Of a stretch of 41,317 nucleotides of DNA, positions 7,156 to 15,406 are shown piece by piece; position 1 is the stretch's first letter; every line of letters begins with the position of its first letter. Below the pieces are notes generated by a model that had not been told where the DNA came from, made no database searches, and saw only the letters and a program-made list of their open reading frames with translations. The position numbers and the translations under genes are program-made. This DNA comes from a virus: the IMG/VR virus record IMGVR_UViG_3300047319_000683, positions 1 through 41,317 of that record; one strand, given 5' to 3'.

Positions 7156-7879
7156 GCGCATCGTGGCCCTGATCCCCGCTCGGGCGGGCAGCAAACGTAT
7201 CCCTGGCAAGAATACCCGCGAACTGGCGGGGCATCCGCTGCTCGCCTATGCCATCGCCGCCGCGCAGGAGGCTGGGATCTTTGAGCGCATCGTGGTGAGC
7301 ACGGACAGTGGGGTGACCAGGGATCTAGCGATCCAGTATGGAGCGGTGGCAATCGCACGTCGCGCGGAACATGCGCAAGATTACAGCCCGGATCTCGACT
7401 GGGTAGAACATGCTATGACTTGGGAGATGTACAACGAGTCGGCCGAGGCCTTCTGCATCCTGCGCCCGACCTCCCCCTTCCGTCGTGGTGAGTGGATCAA
7501 GGCCGCGTGGGACTGCTTCCGCCAGTACGGACGGGCTGACAGCCTGCGCGCCATGCGGCCGGTGTCCGAGCACCCTGGCAAGATGTGGCGAGTCGAGCGG
7601 GTGACGAGCAGCGTGCCGTTGCTGCCGTTCAGCGGGGATCGTGCCCCCTGGCACAGCATGCCGACGCAGGAGCTGCCCCCGGTATTCGTGCAGACCGCCG
7701 CGCTGGAGATCGCGTGGACGCGGGTACTTCCCGACTCCATCAGCGGCAGTGTGGTGCTGCCGTGGGTCTGTGCCAAGGATGACCCAATGGCGCTCGACAT
7801 CAACACGCCCGAGGATTGGGCACGAGCTGAGCAGATGGCGGCCGAGCATCCCGAGTGGCTACCGGAGGTGCGGCGGTGA
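7148..7879 (+). CDS. neuA: CMP-nonulosonate synthetase (NeuA-like cytidylyltransferase)
   Basis: 243 aa. The N-terminal IPARAGSKRIPGKN (9-22) is the nucleotide-binding signature of NeuA/KdsB-type CMP-sugar synthetases. VVSTDS, LRPTSPFR and a C-terminal ALDINTPEDW also fit NeuA/PseF/LegF. The reaction couples CTP to a nonulosonic acid to give CMP-sugar for a glycosyltransferase. ATG 7148 has GGAGG just upstream and overlaps the cupin stop by 8 nt. No NeuC-type epimerase is in the window, so the hexosamine precursor probably comes from the host. Confidence 0.92.
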   Translation: MPERIVALIPARAGSKRIPGKNTRELAGHPLLAYAIAAAQEAGIFERIVVSTDSGVTRDLAIQYGAVAIARRAEHAQDYSPDLDWVEHAMTWEMYNESAEAFCILRPTSPFRRGEWIKAAWDCFRQYGRADSLRAMRPVSEHPGKMWRVERVTSSVPLLPFSGDRAPWHSMPTQELPPVFVQTAALEIAWTRVLPDSISGSVVLPWVCAKDDPMALDINTPEDWARAEQMAAEHPEWLPEVRR

Positions 7880-8229
7880 GGGCAGGGGATCATTACGCGG
7901 TGGATCTAGACGGCGTGCTGGCTCATGCCGCAGACACGCACTATGTGCCTGGGTGGATCGGCCCCCCGATCCCGGCAATGGTGGATCGAGTCAAGGCGTG
8001 GCGCGCGCAAGGGATCCCCGTGGTGATCTTCACGGCGCGGGTGTCGAAAGAGGGGCGATCCCCCATCTGGCGAGAGTATCCCGCCATCGAAGCGTGGTGC
8101 CTGGAGCATCTGGGCGAAGTGCTGCCGATTACCTGCGAGAAGTCGTGGCGCACGGCCCGTATCTACGATGATCGGGCTATTGCCGTGGAGCGAAACACCG
8201 GCCGACTATTGAGTGAGGAGCCTGCATGA
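7876..8229 (+). CDS. Small HAD-family hydrolase
   Basis: 117 aa. HAD motif I is VDLDGVLA (Asp10 and Asp12), motif II region is VVIFTARVS, and motif IV is IYDDRAI followed by VERNTGRLL. This compact form, with IGPPIPAMV and AWCLEHLG between the motifs, is frequent in phage genomes. The start is GTG 7876, seven nt after GGAGG and overlapping the neuA stop (GTGA). In this place it could remove a phosphate from a sugar intermediate, but that is only context. Confidence 0.83.
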   Translation: MRAGDHYAVDLDGVLAHAADTHYVPGWIGPPIPAMVDRVKAWRAQGIPVVIFTARVSKEGRSPIWREYPAIEAWCLEHLGEVLPITCEKSWRTARIYDDRAIAVERNTGRLLSEEPA

Positions 8230-9029
8230 TTACAGCGCGGGAGCGGACCAGGATCTACGACGTGGGGCTGGTGGATTATGAGCCCGCCCACATAGAGATG
8301 TTCCTCGAGCCGGAGAACGCCTACCAGGGGCCGCTCCGTCGTTTGCGGCAGAACTGCTGTGAGAAGGAGCCGTTTACGGTCGCCTTCATCGAGAGCATCC
8401 CCCCGGGCGGCGTGCTGTACGACGTGGGCGCCAACGTGGGCGGCTATTCGCTGGTGGCGGCGGCGCGGGGATTGCAGGCGGTCGCCTTCGAGCCGATCCC
8501 ACAGAATGCAGAGATGCTGCTGGCGAATCTCCAGCTCAACGGCTGGACAGATCGCGTCATCGTGATGCAGCAAGGGCTCGCTACCGTCTCGGGGCTGGTT
8601 TGGGTCCACTACGCCGATACCCGCCCCGGCTCAGCCACCTTTGCCTGGGGCGAGGTGAAGCCGAATCAACGGCCCGGCTTCGGCTGGCACTCGGTGCTGA
8701 TCCCGGTCTCGCCCCTCGATGAGCTGGTGGGGCGCTACCATTTGCCGCCCCCTACGCATCTGAAGATCGACGTCGACGGCAATGAGCAGGCCGTGCTGGG
8801 CGGGATGTCGCAAGTGCTGGCGCTCCCCTCGCTGGTGGGCATCATGATCGAGCTCCAGCCCGACCGAGAAGCCGAGATCGTGGGTATGCTGAACGCGGCG
8901 GGGTGGAGCATTGTCGAGCGGTGGGATGTGCGCAACATCGCCTACGCGCGCCTGGAGCGGGTGGTGGAGGAGCCTACGGCAGAGGAGATCAAGCCCAGTC
9001 GGCGGAAGAATGGTCACGTAAAGAGTTGA
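8226..9029 (+). CDS. FkbM-family SAM-dependent methyltransferase
   Basis: 267 aa. Motif I YDVGANVGGYSL, then AFEPIPQN, and the FkbM hallmark LKIDVDGNEQAVLGGM are all present. FkbM enzymes O-methylate sugars and polyketides. It is the last enzyme of the neuB-neuA cassette and overlaps the HAD gene (ATGA), so methylation of the sugar or glycan is the likely role. The C-terminal tail (VEEPTAEEIKPSRRKNG) is charged and probably disordered. Confidence 0.88.
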   Translation: MITARERTRIYDVGLVDYEPAHIEMFLEPENAYQGPLRRLRQNCCEKEPFTVAFIESIPPGGVLYDVGANVGGYSLVAAARGLQAVAFEPIPQNAEMLLANLQLNGWTDRVIVMQQGLATVSGLVWVHYADTRPGSATFAWGEVKPNQRPGFGWHSVLIPVSPLDELVGRYHLPPPTHLKIDVDGNEQAVLGGMSQVLALPSLVGIMIELQPDREAEIVGMLNAAGWSIVERWDVRNIAYARLERVVEEPTAEEIKPSRRKNGHVKS

Positions 9030-9055
9030 CACCCAGCCTTCGTATTCGGTATCGT
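9026..9055 (+). promoter_or_regulatory. Candidate sigma-70-type promoter before the structural genes
   Basis: TTGACA (9026-9031) and TATCGT (9050-9055) are separated by 18 nt, placing a start near 9062. The -35 hexamer is perfect but coincides with the TTGA stop/start overlap, so chance is possible. Confidence 0.35.
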
Positions 9056-9277
9056 ATCGCTGGGAGAGGTGTCTCCCGCGCCACCGGCAACCTTGCCCGG
9101 TGGCTTTTTCATGCCCTCCGCGAATCCATTACCAACCTGATCCTGTTCGCCAGTCTCGCGCTCATCGTGCGGGGCTGTGCACTGATCTCCGAGGCCCTCG
9201 CCTTCTTAGTGGCGGGGGCTTTTTTGTTTGCCATCGGTCTGCTCCTCACCTTCAACGAGAGGGGCGGCCACCGCTAA
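9026..9277 (+). CDS. Small membrane protein between sugar cassette and portal
   Basis: 83 aa. The N-terminal 35 residues are basic, followed by a hydrophobic hairpin (about 37-75: NLILFASLALIVRG, then ALAFLVAGAFLFAIGLLL). Small hydrophobic proteins with similar spacing are common next to phage portal genes. No ATG or GTG lies upstream in frame; TTG 9026 overlaps the FkbM stop as TTGA, matching the coupled starts around it. Two terminator-like hairpins lie inside its coding sequence. The start is uncertain. Confidence 0.6.
   Translation: MTPSLRIRYRIAGRGVSRATGNLARWLFHALRESITNLILFASLALIVRGCALISEALAFLVAGAFLFAIGLLLTFNERGGHR
9080..9109 (+). terminator. Terminator-like hairpin with T5 tract
   Basis: GCCACCGG (9080-9087) pairs with CCGGTGGC (9097-9104), followed directly by TTTTT. 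It lies inside the small membrane gene, so it may act as an attenuator rather than a gene-end terminator. Confidence 0.5.
9194..9225 (+). terminator. Second terminator-like hairpin with T6 tract
   Basis: GCCCTCGCC (9194-9202) pairs with GGCGGGGGC (9211-9219), with one T-G wobble, followed by six T. It also lies within the small membrane gene, about 65 nt before the portal start. Confidence 0.5.
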
Positions 9278-9289
9278 GGAGCCGCCCCT
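9260..9289 (+). promoter_or_regulatory. Hairpin enclosing the portal ribosome binding site
   Basis: AGGGGCGGC (9260-9268) pairs exactly with 9281-9289, ending one base before the portal TTG start. The AAGGAG site (9276-9281) falls in the loop and stem edge, and the upstream stop TAA (9275-9277) is in the loop. Ribosomes finishing the upstream gene would open it, suggesting translational coupling. Confidence 0.55.
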
Positions 9290-10546
9290 TTGGGTTCGAT
9301 TCTCGCCCCGGTCATGAACGCGCTGCCCCTCCAGAGCATTGGCGGGCTCACCAGCGGCAAGGTGCTGGAGCTGTTCGCCGGCCCATCCGCTACCAGTGGC
9401 GTGCGGGTCACCCAGGAGACGGCGCTCGGGGTGTCCGCCTGGTACGCCAGCGTGCGGGTGATTTCCGAGAGCATCGCGGTGCTGCCGCTGTTCCCCTTCG
9501 AGCGATTGGAGCCGCGCGGCAGGCGACAGGCCACCGAGCATCCGCTGTATCGCCTGTTGCATGAGGCTCCGAATCCCTGGATGACCTCCTATCAATTCCG
9601 GGAGATGATGGGCGGGCATCTCTGTACACGCGGCAATTTCTTTGCGGAGATCGAACGCGACGGACGAGGGCGACCTGTGGCGCTCTGGCCCCTACGGCCA
9701 GACCATATGCGAAAACCGGAACTGAGCGCATCAGGGGAACTGATCTATTCCTATCAACTCCCGGACGGGGGGATGGTGGATCTCCCGCAGAATCGGGTGC
9801 TCCACGTGCGGGGGATCTCCGACGATGGACTCTGGGGCTATGCACCGCTGACCTTGCACCGCGAGACGGTCGGGCACGCCATCGCCACCCAGGAGTATGG
9901 CGCACGCTTCTTCGCGCAAGGGGCGCGGCCGGGCGGCGTGCTCCAATCCCCGACGCGGCTGACCCCGGAAAGCTCCGAGCGGATGGCCCATAGTTGGGTG
10001 AGCGCGCACCAGGGGCTCAGCAACGCCCATCGCATCGCGGTGCTCGAGGAGGGCGTAACCTGGGCCTCGACCGGCATGTCCAACGAGGATGCGGAGTATC
10101 TGGACTCGCGTAAGTTCAGTGTGGCCGAGATCGCCCGTATCTTCCGCATCCCCCCGCACATGATCGGGGATGTTGACCGCTCAACCTCCTGGGGCACCGG
10201 CATCGAGCAGATGACCATTGGGTTCGTTCAATTTACGTTGATGCCGTGGCTCACCAGGATCGAGCAGCAGATGCAAAAGGACTTACTGACCCCGGCTGAG
10301 AAGTCTCGCTTCTACATCAAGCATGTCGTAACCGGCCTCCTGCGCGGAGATGCGGCCAGTCGGGCGGCGTTCTACACTGCGCTATGGGACCGCAACGTAT
10401 TTAGCGCCAATGACATCCGCGACTTTGAGGATTTGAATCCCATCCCCGAGGCAGACGGCGGCGAGGACTACCACTACCCCAGCAACTTCGCCATTGCCGG
10501 ACAGGAGGTCCCCGTGACGAATCCCGGACCGGCGGTGCCCGCATGA
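9290..10546 (+). CDS. Portal protein, HK97 family
   Basis: 418 aa. Typical portal features include TALGVSAWYASVRVISESIAV-like N-terminal helices (ETALGVSAWYASVRVISES), HPLYRLLHEAPNPWMTSYQFRE, then HVRGISDDGLWGYAPL and the central FSVAEIARIFRIPPHMIGD. The portal forms the dodecameric DNA channel at one capsid vertex. The start is TTG 9290, eight nt after AAGGAG; ATG 9314 is a weaker alternative with no ribosome site. The stop overlaps the protease start (ATGA). Confidence 0.95.
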   Translation: MGSILAPVMNALPLQSIGGLTSGKVLELFAGPSATSGVRVTQETALGVSAWYASVRVISESIAVLPLFPFERLEPRGRRQATEHPLYRLLHEAPNPWMTSYQFREMMGGHLCTRGNFFAEIERDGRGRPVALWPLRPDHMRKPELSASGELIYSYQLPDGGMVDLPQNRVLHVRGISDDGLWGYAPLTLHRETVGHAIATQEYGARFFAQGARPGGVLQSPTRLTPESSERMAHSWVSAHQGLSNAHRIAVLEEGVTWASTGMSNEDAEYLDSRKFSVAEIARIFRIPPHMIGDVDRSTSWGTGIEQMTIGFVQFTLMPWLTRIEQQMQKDLLTPAEKSRFYIKHVVTGLLRGDAASRAAFYTALWDRNVFSANDIRDFEDLNPIPEADGGEDYHYPSNFAIAGQEVPVTNPGPAVPA

Positions 10547-11565
10547 GCTACCTAGCAGAGGGTGGCATTATGGCAAATGGAACCTTCCCCCTGCGCGGTG
10601 AAAATGGCTGCGAGCTCGTCATACCACTGGACAGCTTGAGGCGTCGCGCATTGCGCCCGCCCGCCATCGACTTGCCCTCGGCTGAGCTTATCGACCGCAT
10701 CCGCCAGTCCACGCCGCAACTGCGCACCGGGGCCGCGGACCTCCGCATCGAGAACGCTGCCGCCGAGACGGCTGATGTCTACATCTACGATTTCATCGGC
10801 TTCGATGGCCTGTCCGGCATCGGGGCGATGGAGTTCGCCCAGGACTTCCGCGCCATCACCGCGAAGAATATCACCCTTCATCTCAACAGCCCCGGCGGGG
10901 ATGTGTTTGATGCCATCGCCATCTATAACGCCATCAGGGATCACTCATCGAATGTCACCGTGCGTGTGGAGGGGATCGCGGCATCGGCTGCGTCCTTTAT
11001 TGCAATGGCGGGCGATGAGGTGCTGATGGCGCCGCACGCGATGCTGATGATCCATGACGCCTGGGGGCTTGTGAAGGGGCCAGCCGCGGACATGCGCGCT
11101 CAGGCTGACGTGCTCGATTCGATCTCCAATACCATCGCCAGTATCTACGCCGAGCATGCCAGCGGCCCTCGTGGTGGCAGTAAGGGCACCACGGCGCAGT
11201 GGCGGGAGCGGATGATCGCCGAGTCCTGGTACACCGACGAGGAAGCCGTGAGCGCCGGACTGGCCGATGGGATCGACCGGGCGGCCTCGGCAGCGAAAAA
11301 CACCTTTGACCTCTCCGCATTCCGCAACGCCCCCGAGCATCTGCTTACCGCAGAGGCGACCGCCGCGGGCGACCAACCACTGACCGAACGTGACGCCGAG
11401 CAAGCCCTGCGAGACGCTGGGTACTCCCGTCGTGAAGCCAAAGCGATCCTGTCCGAAGGCTACGGTGCACTTACTCTGCGAGACGCTGAGGAGCCGTCCG
11501 TACCAGAGGGAACGATCAGCCTGGCGCGGGCACGGCTGCGCATGCAGCACTACGCAATCAAGTAG
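10543..11565 (+). CDS. Prohead protease, ClpP/S14 family
   Basis: 340 aa. The ClpP-like core (about 78-245) has NSPGGDVFDAIAIYNAI, the nucleophile site GIAASAAS (Ser148) and MLMIHDAW (His171). In HK97-type phages this enzyme matures the procapsid by cleaving scaffold or capsid N-termini. A C-terminal tail includes EQALRDAGYSRREAKAIL, which resembles small helical DNA- or peptide-binding motifs. ATG 10543 is coupled to the portal stop; ATG 10570 is a possible internal start. Confidence 0.93.
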   Translation: MSYLAEGGIMANGTFPLRGENGCELVIPLDSLRRRALRPPAIDLPSAELIDRIRQSTPQLRTGAADLRIENAAAETADVYIYDFIGFDGLSGIGAMEFAQDFRAITAKNITLHLNSPGGDVFDAIAIYNAIRDHSSNVTVRVEGIAASAASFIAMAGDEVLMAPHAMLMIHDAWGLVKGPAADMRAQADVLDSISNTIASIYAEHASGPRGGSKGTTAQWRERMIAESWYTDEEAVSAGLADGIDRAASAAKNTFDLSAFRNAPEHLLTAEATAAGDQPLTERDAEQALRDAGYSRREAKAILSEGYGALTLRDAEEPSVPEGTISLARARLRMQHYAIK

Positions 11566-11579
11566 AAGGAGTATCTATC

Positions 11580-12836
11580 GTGCCGAATAGTCGAGACCTG
11601 CGCGATGAGCGCGGGCACATCTGGGATCGGATGCAGGAGATCGTGGACACCGCCGAAGCGGCGGGCCGCAATCTTTCTGCCGAGGAAACGGCGAATTTCA
11701 ACGCGGCAGATGCCGAGCTCAACGAGATCACCGCGCGCATCGAGCGTCTGGAGCGGATGGAGACCACCCGCGCGGATGTGAACACCACACAGAACTCCGC
11801 GAGCGCGCGGTTTACGGGCTTGCCCGAGGACAGCCAGCGCACTTCGACCACGGTGCAGGATGCCGCCGAGCGGCAGGCAGATCACCAGCGGCTCATCACC
11901 AACTACCTGCGATACGGCACGCAGGAGATGGATCCCCAGGATCGCGCGGGGTTGCGCCAGTATTTCGCCGCCCTCCAGACCGTCAGCGGTGGTGGTGGTG
12001 GCTATACCATCGCGCCCCAGTGGCGGAATGAGATCGTCGAGGCCATGAAAGCCTACGGCGGGATGCGGCAGGCGGCGACGGTCATCACAACCGACAGCGG
12101 CGCGGATCTACCCTTCGTGACCAACGACGACACCGGCAATGTGGGCGAGCTGCTGTCTGAGTCGGGGACCGCTTCCGAGCAAGATACTTCATTCGGGCAG
12201 CGCGTCTTGAAGGCGTATATGTACGACTCCAAAGTCGTGCGCGTATCCTTCCAGCTCTTGCAGGATTCCGCCTTCGACCTGCCCGGCTACCTCACCAGTC
12301 TCTTCGCTACCCGCCTGGGGCGCATCACCAACACCCACTACACCACGGGCACCGGCGGCAACATGCCGAACGGCATCATTCAGGATGCCACTAGCGGCGT
12401 GACGGCGGCGGGTCAGACAGCGGTGACCTACGATGAGCTGATCGACCTTGTACACAGTGTCGATCCGTCCTATCGGAACATGCCGGGCGTCGGGTTCATG
12501 TTCAATGACACCACGCTCCGTAGCCTCCGCAAGCTGAAGGATGGCGAGGGCCGCTATCTCTGGTCGTCGGGCACGCAGCTCGGAGCACCGGATCGCATCG
12601 CGGAATACCCCTACATCATCAACCAGGATCTCGCCACGATGGCGACTACCACCAAGTCGATCCTGTTCGGTGGTCTCGGCTCGTACTACATCCGCGACAC
12701 CTCGGACATGATGGTCTTGCGGTTGGAGGAGCTCTACGCGCTCCAAGCGCAGGTCGCATTCGTGGCATTTATGCGCACCGATGGTGCCCTGATCGACGCC
12801 GGCACCCATCCGGTCAAGTACATCACAATGGCCTAA
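11580..12836 (+). CDS. Major capsid protein, HK97 fold
   Basis: 418 aa, GTG start with AAGGAG upstream. Residues 1-100 form a charged coiled-coil scaffold (delta-like) domain (LRDERGHIWDRMQEIVDTAE, then ELNEITARIERLERME). The HK97 core follows, with FVTNDDTGNVGELLSE, VVRVSFQLLQDSAFDLPGYL and a C-terminal LFGGLGSYYIRD region. The position after the ClpP-type protease supports cleavage of the N-terminal domain during maturation. Confidence 0.95.
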   Translation: MPNSRDLRDERGHIWDRMQEIVDTAEAAGRNLSAEETANFNAADAELNEITARIERLERMETTRADVNTTQNSASARFTGLPEDSQRTSTTVQDAAERQADHQRLITNYLRYGTQEMDPQDRAGLRQYFAALQTVSGGGGGYTIAPQWRNEIVEAMKAYGGMRQAATVITTDSGADLPFVTNDDTGNVGELLSESGTASEQDTSFGQRVLKAYMYDSKVVRVSFQLLQDSAFDLPGYLTSLFATRLGRITNTHYTTGTGGNMPNGIIQDATSGVTAAGQTAVTYDELIDLVHSVDPSYRNMPGVGFMFNDTTLRSLRKLKDGEGRYLWSSGTQLGAPDRIAEYPYIINQDLATMATTTKSILFGGLGSYYIRDTSDMMVLRLEELYALQAQVAFVAFMRTDGALIDAGTHPVKYITMA

Positions 12837-12851
12837 GTCCTCGCTGAGGAC
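12837..12851 (+). promoter_or_regulatory. Short hairpin after the capsid gene
   Basis: GTCCTC and GAGGAC flank GCT, immediately after the capsid stop. There is no T-tract. It may protect the abundant capsid mRNA 3' end or slow readthrough. Confidence 0.35.
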
Positions 12852-12872
12852 GCAGGAGAAAGGATTCACTCC

Positions 12873-13298
12873 ATGAACGGTGATCGACTCAGCGAGCGGA
12901 CCGTGATTCAGGGCACCGCGGCCTCCGGCATCACGGGCAACGTCAAGACGCCCGTGCTCGACATGTCTATCTGCGATAGCGTCATGTTCGTCGCCATCGC
13001 CAGCGCCAGCAACTCCAGTAACCATCTCGCCTTCCGCATGGGCACCGCGAGTGCCTCTGGTGGTCTCTCTGACGCGACGGGGCACGTCGCACAGACGACC
13101 TCGGGCGCACTGGTGCTGGATGTGTACCGCCCCATCAAGCAGTTCGTGCAGGGGCGCTACAGTGCGTCTGGTGCGACCGGCGCGGCAGTGGCCGTGGTGG
13201 CGATTCAGTACGGCGCGCGGGCGGTCCCGACCACGCAGCCAGCGGCTACCCTGGTGACCCGGCTCTACTCGCCGGGCAGCGGCACCGCTTCCGGCTGA
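12873..13298 (+). CDS. Probable virion protein, small and beta-rich (unknown)
   Basis: 141 aa, with AGGAGA eight or more nt before ATG 12873. The sequence is rich in Ala, Ser, Thr and Gly with alternating hydrophobics, as in small capsid decoration or connector proteins. I do not recognise a family. Its place directly after the capsid gene suggests a head decoration protein. Confidence 0.72.
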   Translation: MNGDRLSERTVIQGTAASGITGNVKTPVLDMSICDSVMFVAIASASNSSNHLAFRMGTASASGGLSDATGHVAQTTSGALVLDVYRPIKQFVQGRYSASGATGAAVAVVAIQYGARAVPTTQPAATLVTRLYSPGSGTASG

Positions 13299-13316
13299 TC
13301 CTGATTCAATGAATGG

Positions 13317-13352
13317 CGGGGCGGGGGTGCAGCACCTCCGCTCCCCGCCCCG
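13317..13352 (+). terminator. GC-rich hairpin in the intergenic region
   Basis: CGGGGCGGGG (13317-13326) pairs exactly with 13343-13352. No T-tract follows, so it is either a weak terminator or an mRNA stability element between two virion genes. Confidence 0.45.
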
Positions 13353-13378
13353 TCACATCCTCAGTCTAGGAGGTAACT

Positions 13379-14041
13379 ATGGCAACCGATCCTACGTATG
13401 GCGCCCGCGTTTACATGAAGCAGGGCGCAACTGAATTCGTGATCGACAACGGCGGTACGCTCACGGTGGCAGCCGGCGCGGTGGTCAATGGTTTGACCAA
13501 TGCGATTGGCAACCTGGCGACCGGCACGATTGACCTCGGCTCGCATCTGTTCAATGCCCGAGAGCTGTCCTCGGGCGATAACTTCGCGTCCGGCTCCACG
13601 GCGCCGACCCTGTTCTTCGAGGGCGTGCTGGGCAAGGACACGACGCCCTCCTTTGGCAACGTATCCTCGGGCGATCAGACCTTCGTGCTCCAGTGGGCCA
13701 GCAATAACACCGACACCATCAAGCTGCCCCCTATCGCGTTGCCGGCGGACTTCAGTACGGCGGGCGGCGTGCGGGTGGACATCCTGGGCGAGTCGGTGGG
13801 CACCGGCACCGCATCGGATGCCATCGCTGCCATCCAGATTCGCGCGTGGTGTGGATTCGGCGGCGGCGACCTGGGCAGCACGCATGCGAATTTCACCAGC
13901 ACCCCGAGTTACCAGACCGTGAGCCTCTCGACCGGCAATCTCGCTACCACGGTGCTCAACCTCACGCTGACCGCGCAGGCCCACGCAGGTCGCCCGATCA
14001 ACGTCTATGGTCTGCGCGTCAGGTATACCCGCACTACGTAA
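13379..14041 (+). CDS. Probable virion protein (unknown)
   Basis: 220 aa, ATG with a near-perfect AGGAGGT site. It is low-charge and beta-strand rich (repeated TVAAGAVV, GTIDLGSHLF, FVLQWASNNTDTIKLPP). Similar proteins occur downstream of capsid genes in metagenomic siphophages, but I cannot name the family. A role in head decoration or head-tail joining is a guess from position. Confidence 0.75.
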   Translation: MATDPTYGARVYMKQGATEFVIDNGGTLTVAAGAVVNGLTNAIGNLATGTIDLGSHLFNARELSSGDNFASGSTAPTLFFEGVLGKDTTPSFGNVSSGDQTFVLQWASNNTDTIKLPPIALPADFSTAGGVRVDILGESVGTGTASDAIAAIQIRAWCGFGGGDLGSTHANFTSTPSYQTVSLSTGNLATTVLNLTLTAQAHAGRPINVYGLRVRYTRTT

Positions 14042-14050
14042 GGTTTGGTA

Positions 14051-14074
14051 GAGTAGTTGCGGATTCAACTACTC
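14051..14074. repeat. Inverted repeat, 9-bp arms, in a promoter-sized gap
   Basis: GAGTAGTTG (14051-14059) pairs exactly with 14066-14074 around a 6-nt loop. The preceding TTTGGTAGAG (14044-14053) is repeated exactly at 34078-34087 upstream of another gene, so a shared regulatory site is possible. Confidence 0.4.
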
Positions 14075-14093
14075 CAAGCGCCAGGAGGGATGT

Positions 14094-15308
14094 GTGCCGG
14101 GTTTTCGGGAAGAGCTGGGGAACAAGCTACGGGCGGTCATTGTCGGCTTCTGTCAGACGAGCAGGGAATGGACGAACTATGCCGACCCCGACGCCGAAAT
14201 CTGGGGCCTCAATCGCGGGGCCTTATTCATGCCCAAGGCGCATCGCTGGTTTGATCTCCACTCCCCCACCATCCGCACCTGGCAGCAACGGCGACCGGGC
14301 GATCATCAGGAGTGGCTGAAGAAGTTCCCCGGCCCCGTATTCCTCCACGCTGCCGAGGAGGAATTGCCCAACTCGGTCACCTACCCCTTCGATGAGGTGT
14401 GGGAGCCCATTGCCCCCTTATGCGAGCGGCTCCATGAGGACGGCACCCGGACGCCTGCCGAGCCGTACCTGACCTCCTCTATCGCGGATGAGATCGCGCT
14501 GGCAGTCTTAGAGGGGTTCCCCGAAATCTGGGTACTGGGGGTCGATCTCAACACCGAGTCGGAATACTTCAAACAAAAGCCAGGGGTTGAGTTCTGGCTA
14601 GGGGTGGCCATTGGGCGCGGTCAGAAGGTGGTACTGCCCGATAATTGCCCCTTGCTGGAGGGACGCCCCTACGGACGCGCCTACCTCGAAGGGGAGGGCG
14701 AATCCTTGAGCTACGAACAGCTTGAGCAGCGGCTCCAGGCGGTCACCCGTCAGCGGGATCAGTTGACCATCCAGCAGCAAGAGCTGATCGGCGCCAAGCG
14801 GGAGAACGAATTTCTCTGTGAGCAGATCGTGCCCGGGATCGACCATACCGCGTTCAGCCAGCGTCTGCACGATATGGAGCACGCCGAGGAAGAATACGAG
14901 CAGCACGACGCAATGGAGACGGGGGCCTATGAACAGACCCTTCGGATGGTGCTCGCCAAGCGAAAGGCGAAGCTGGCCGAGGCCAAGTCGCAATTGGCCC
15001 AGGAGGTCGGCGCCCGTAAGGAGATCACGCTCTATCTCCAGCACATGCCCGGCGGCATCTGGCAGGAACGGCTGGAGGATCGGCGCAAGAAGATGGACGA
15101 TATCATCGGCACGCTGAGTGCCGGAGTTCATCAATTGCACGGCGCGATCAAGGAGCTCGTGTACTGGATTCACCAGACCCCGGACGGCGAGCGCGGCGAA
15201 GTGCTACCACCCTTTGAGGATGATCGCCCCGAGCAGTACGCCGATGGCGACGATACGGCCTTTGGCTTGCTGAGTGAACCCGAGCGAGAGTTGGCAGGCG
15301 TTGCCTAA
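14094..15308 (+). CDS. Phage protein with GT42/Maf-like N-terminal domain and long coiled coil; candidate glycosyltransferase
   Basis: 404 aa, GTG start with AGGAGGG upstream. Residues 13-195 carry RAVIVGF, DAEIWGLNRGALFMPKAHRW and YLTSSIADEIALAVLEGF then PEIWVLGVDL (125-152). The last block resembles the TSG...AI..GY.EI...GID segment of GT42 sialyltransferases and Maf flagellin glycosyltransferases. Residues 205-365 are highly charged and probably coiled coil (LEQRLQAVTRQRDQLTIQQQ). It sits among structural genes, and the same genome encodes CMP-nonulosonate synthesis, so transfer of that sugar to a virion protein is plausible. The family resemblance is weak and related proteins occur in phages without neuA/neuB. 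Confidence 0.6.
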   Translation: MPGFREELGNKLRAVIVGFCQTSREWTNYADPDAEIWGLNRGALFMPKAHRWFDLHSPTIRTWQQRRPGDHQEWLKKFPGPVFLHAAEEELPNSVTYPFDEVWEPIAPLCERLHEDGTRTPAEPYLTSSIADEIALAVLEGFPEIWVLGVDLNTESEYFKQKPGVEFWLGVAIGRGQKVVLPDNCPLLEGRPYGRAYLEGEGESLSYEQLEQRLQAVTRQRDQLTIQQQELIGAKRENEFLCEQIVPGIDHTAFSQRLHDMEHAEEEYEQHDAMETGAYEQTLRMVLAKRKAKLAEAKSQLAQEVGARKEITLYLQHMPGGIWQERLEDRRKKMDDIIGTLSAGVHQLHGAIKELVYWIHQTPDGERGEVLPPFEDDRPEQYADGDDTAFGLLSEPERELAGVA

Positions 15309-15343
15309 AACCGCCTGACGAGCGGCTGCCCCTCTCTCCCTCG

Positions 15344-15380
15344 CCCCTGGCCGGAGTTGCTACCCGGCCAGGGGTTCTTT
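15344..15380 (+). terminator. Intrinsic terminator
   Basis: CCCCTGGCCGG (15344-15354) pairs exactly with 15364-15374 and is followed by TTCTTT. It is placed after the coiled-coil gene and before the next ribosome site, consistent with partial termination inside the late operon. Confidence 0.7.
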
Positions 15381-15406
15381 GTAGCACGATCAAAAGGAGA
15401 CGCCTG

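Noticed and set aside
9290-9306. GGTTCGATTC, resembling a tRNA T-loop
   Set aside because: The flanking bases do not form a T-arm stem, and no acceptor, D or anticodon arms are found nearby; the sequence is the start of the portal gene.
12189-13085. Minus-strand open frame of 298 codons opposite the capsid gene
   Set aside because: Antisense to the major capsid gene and the next virion gene, with no start signal or recognisable protein features.
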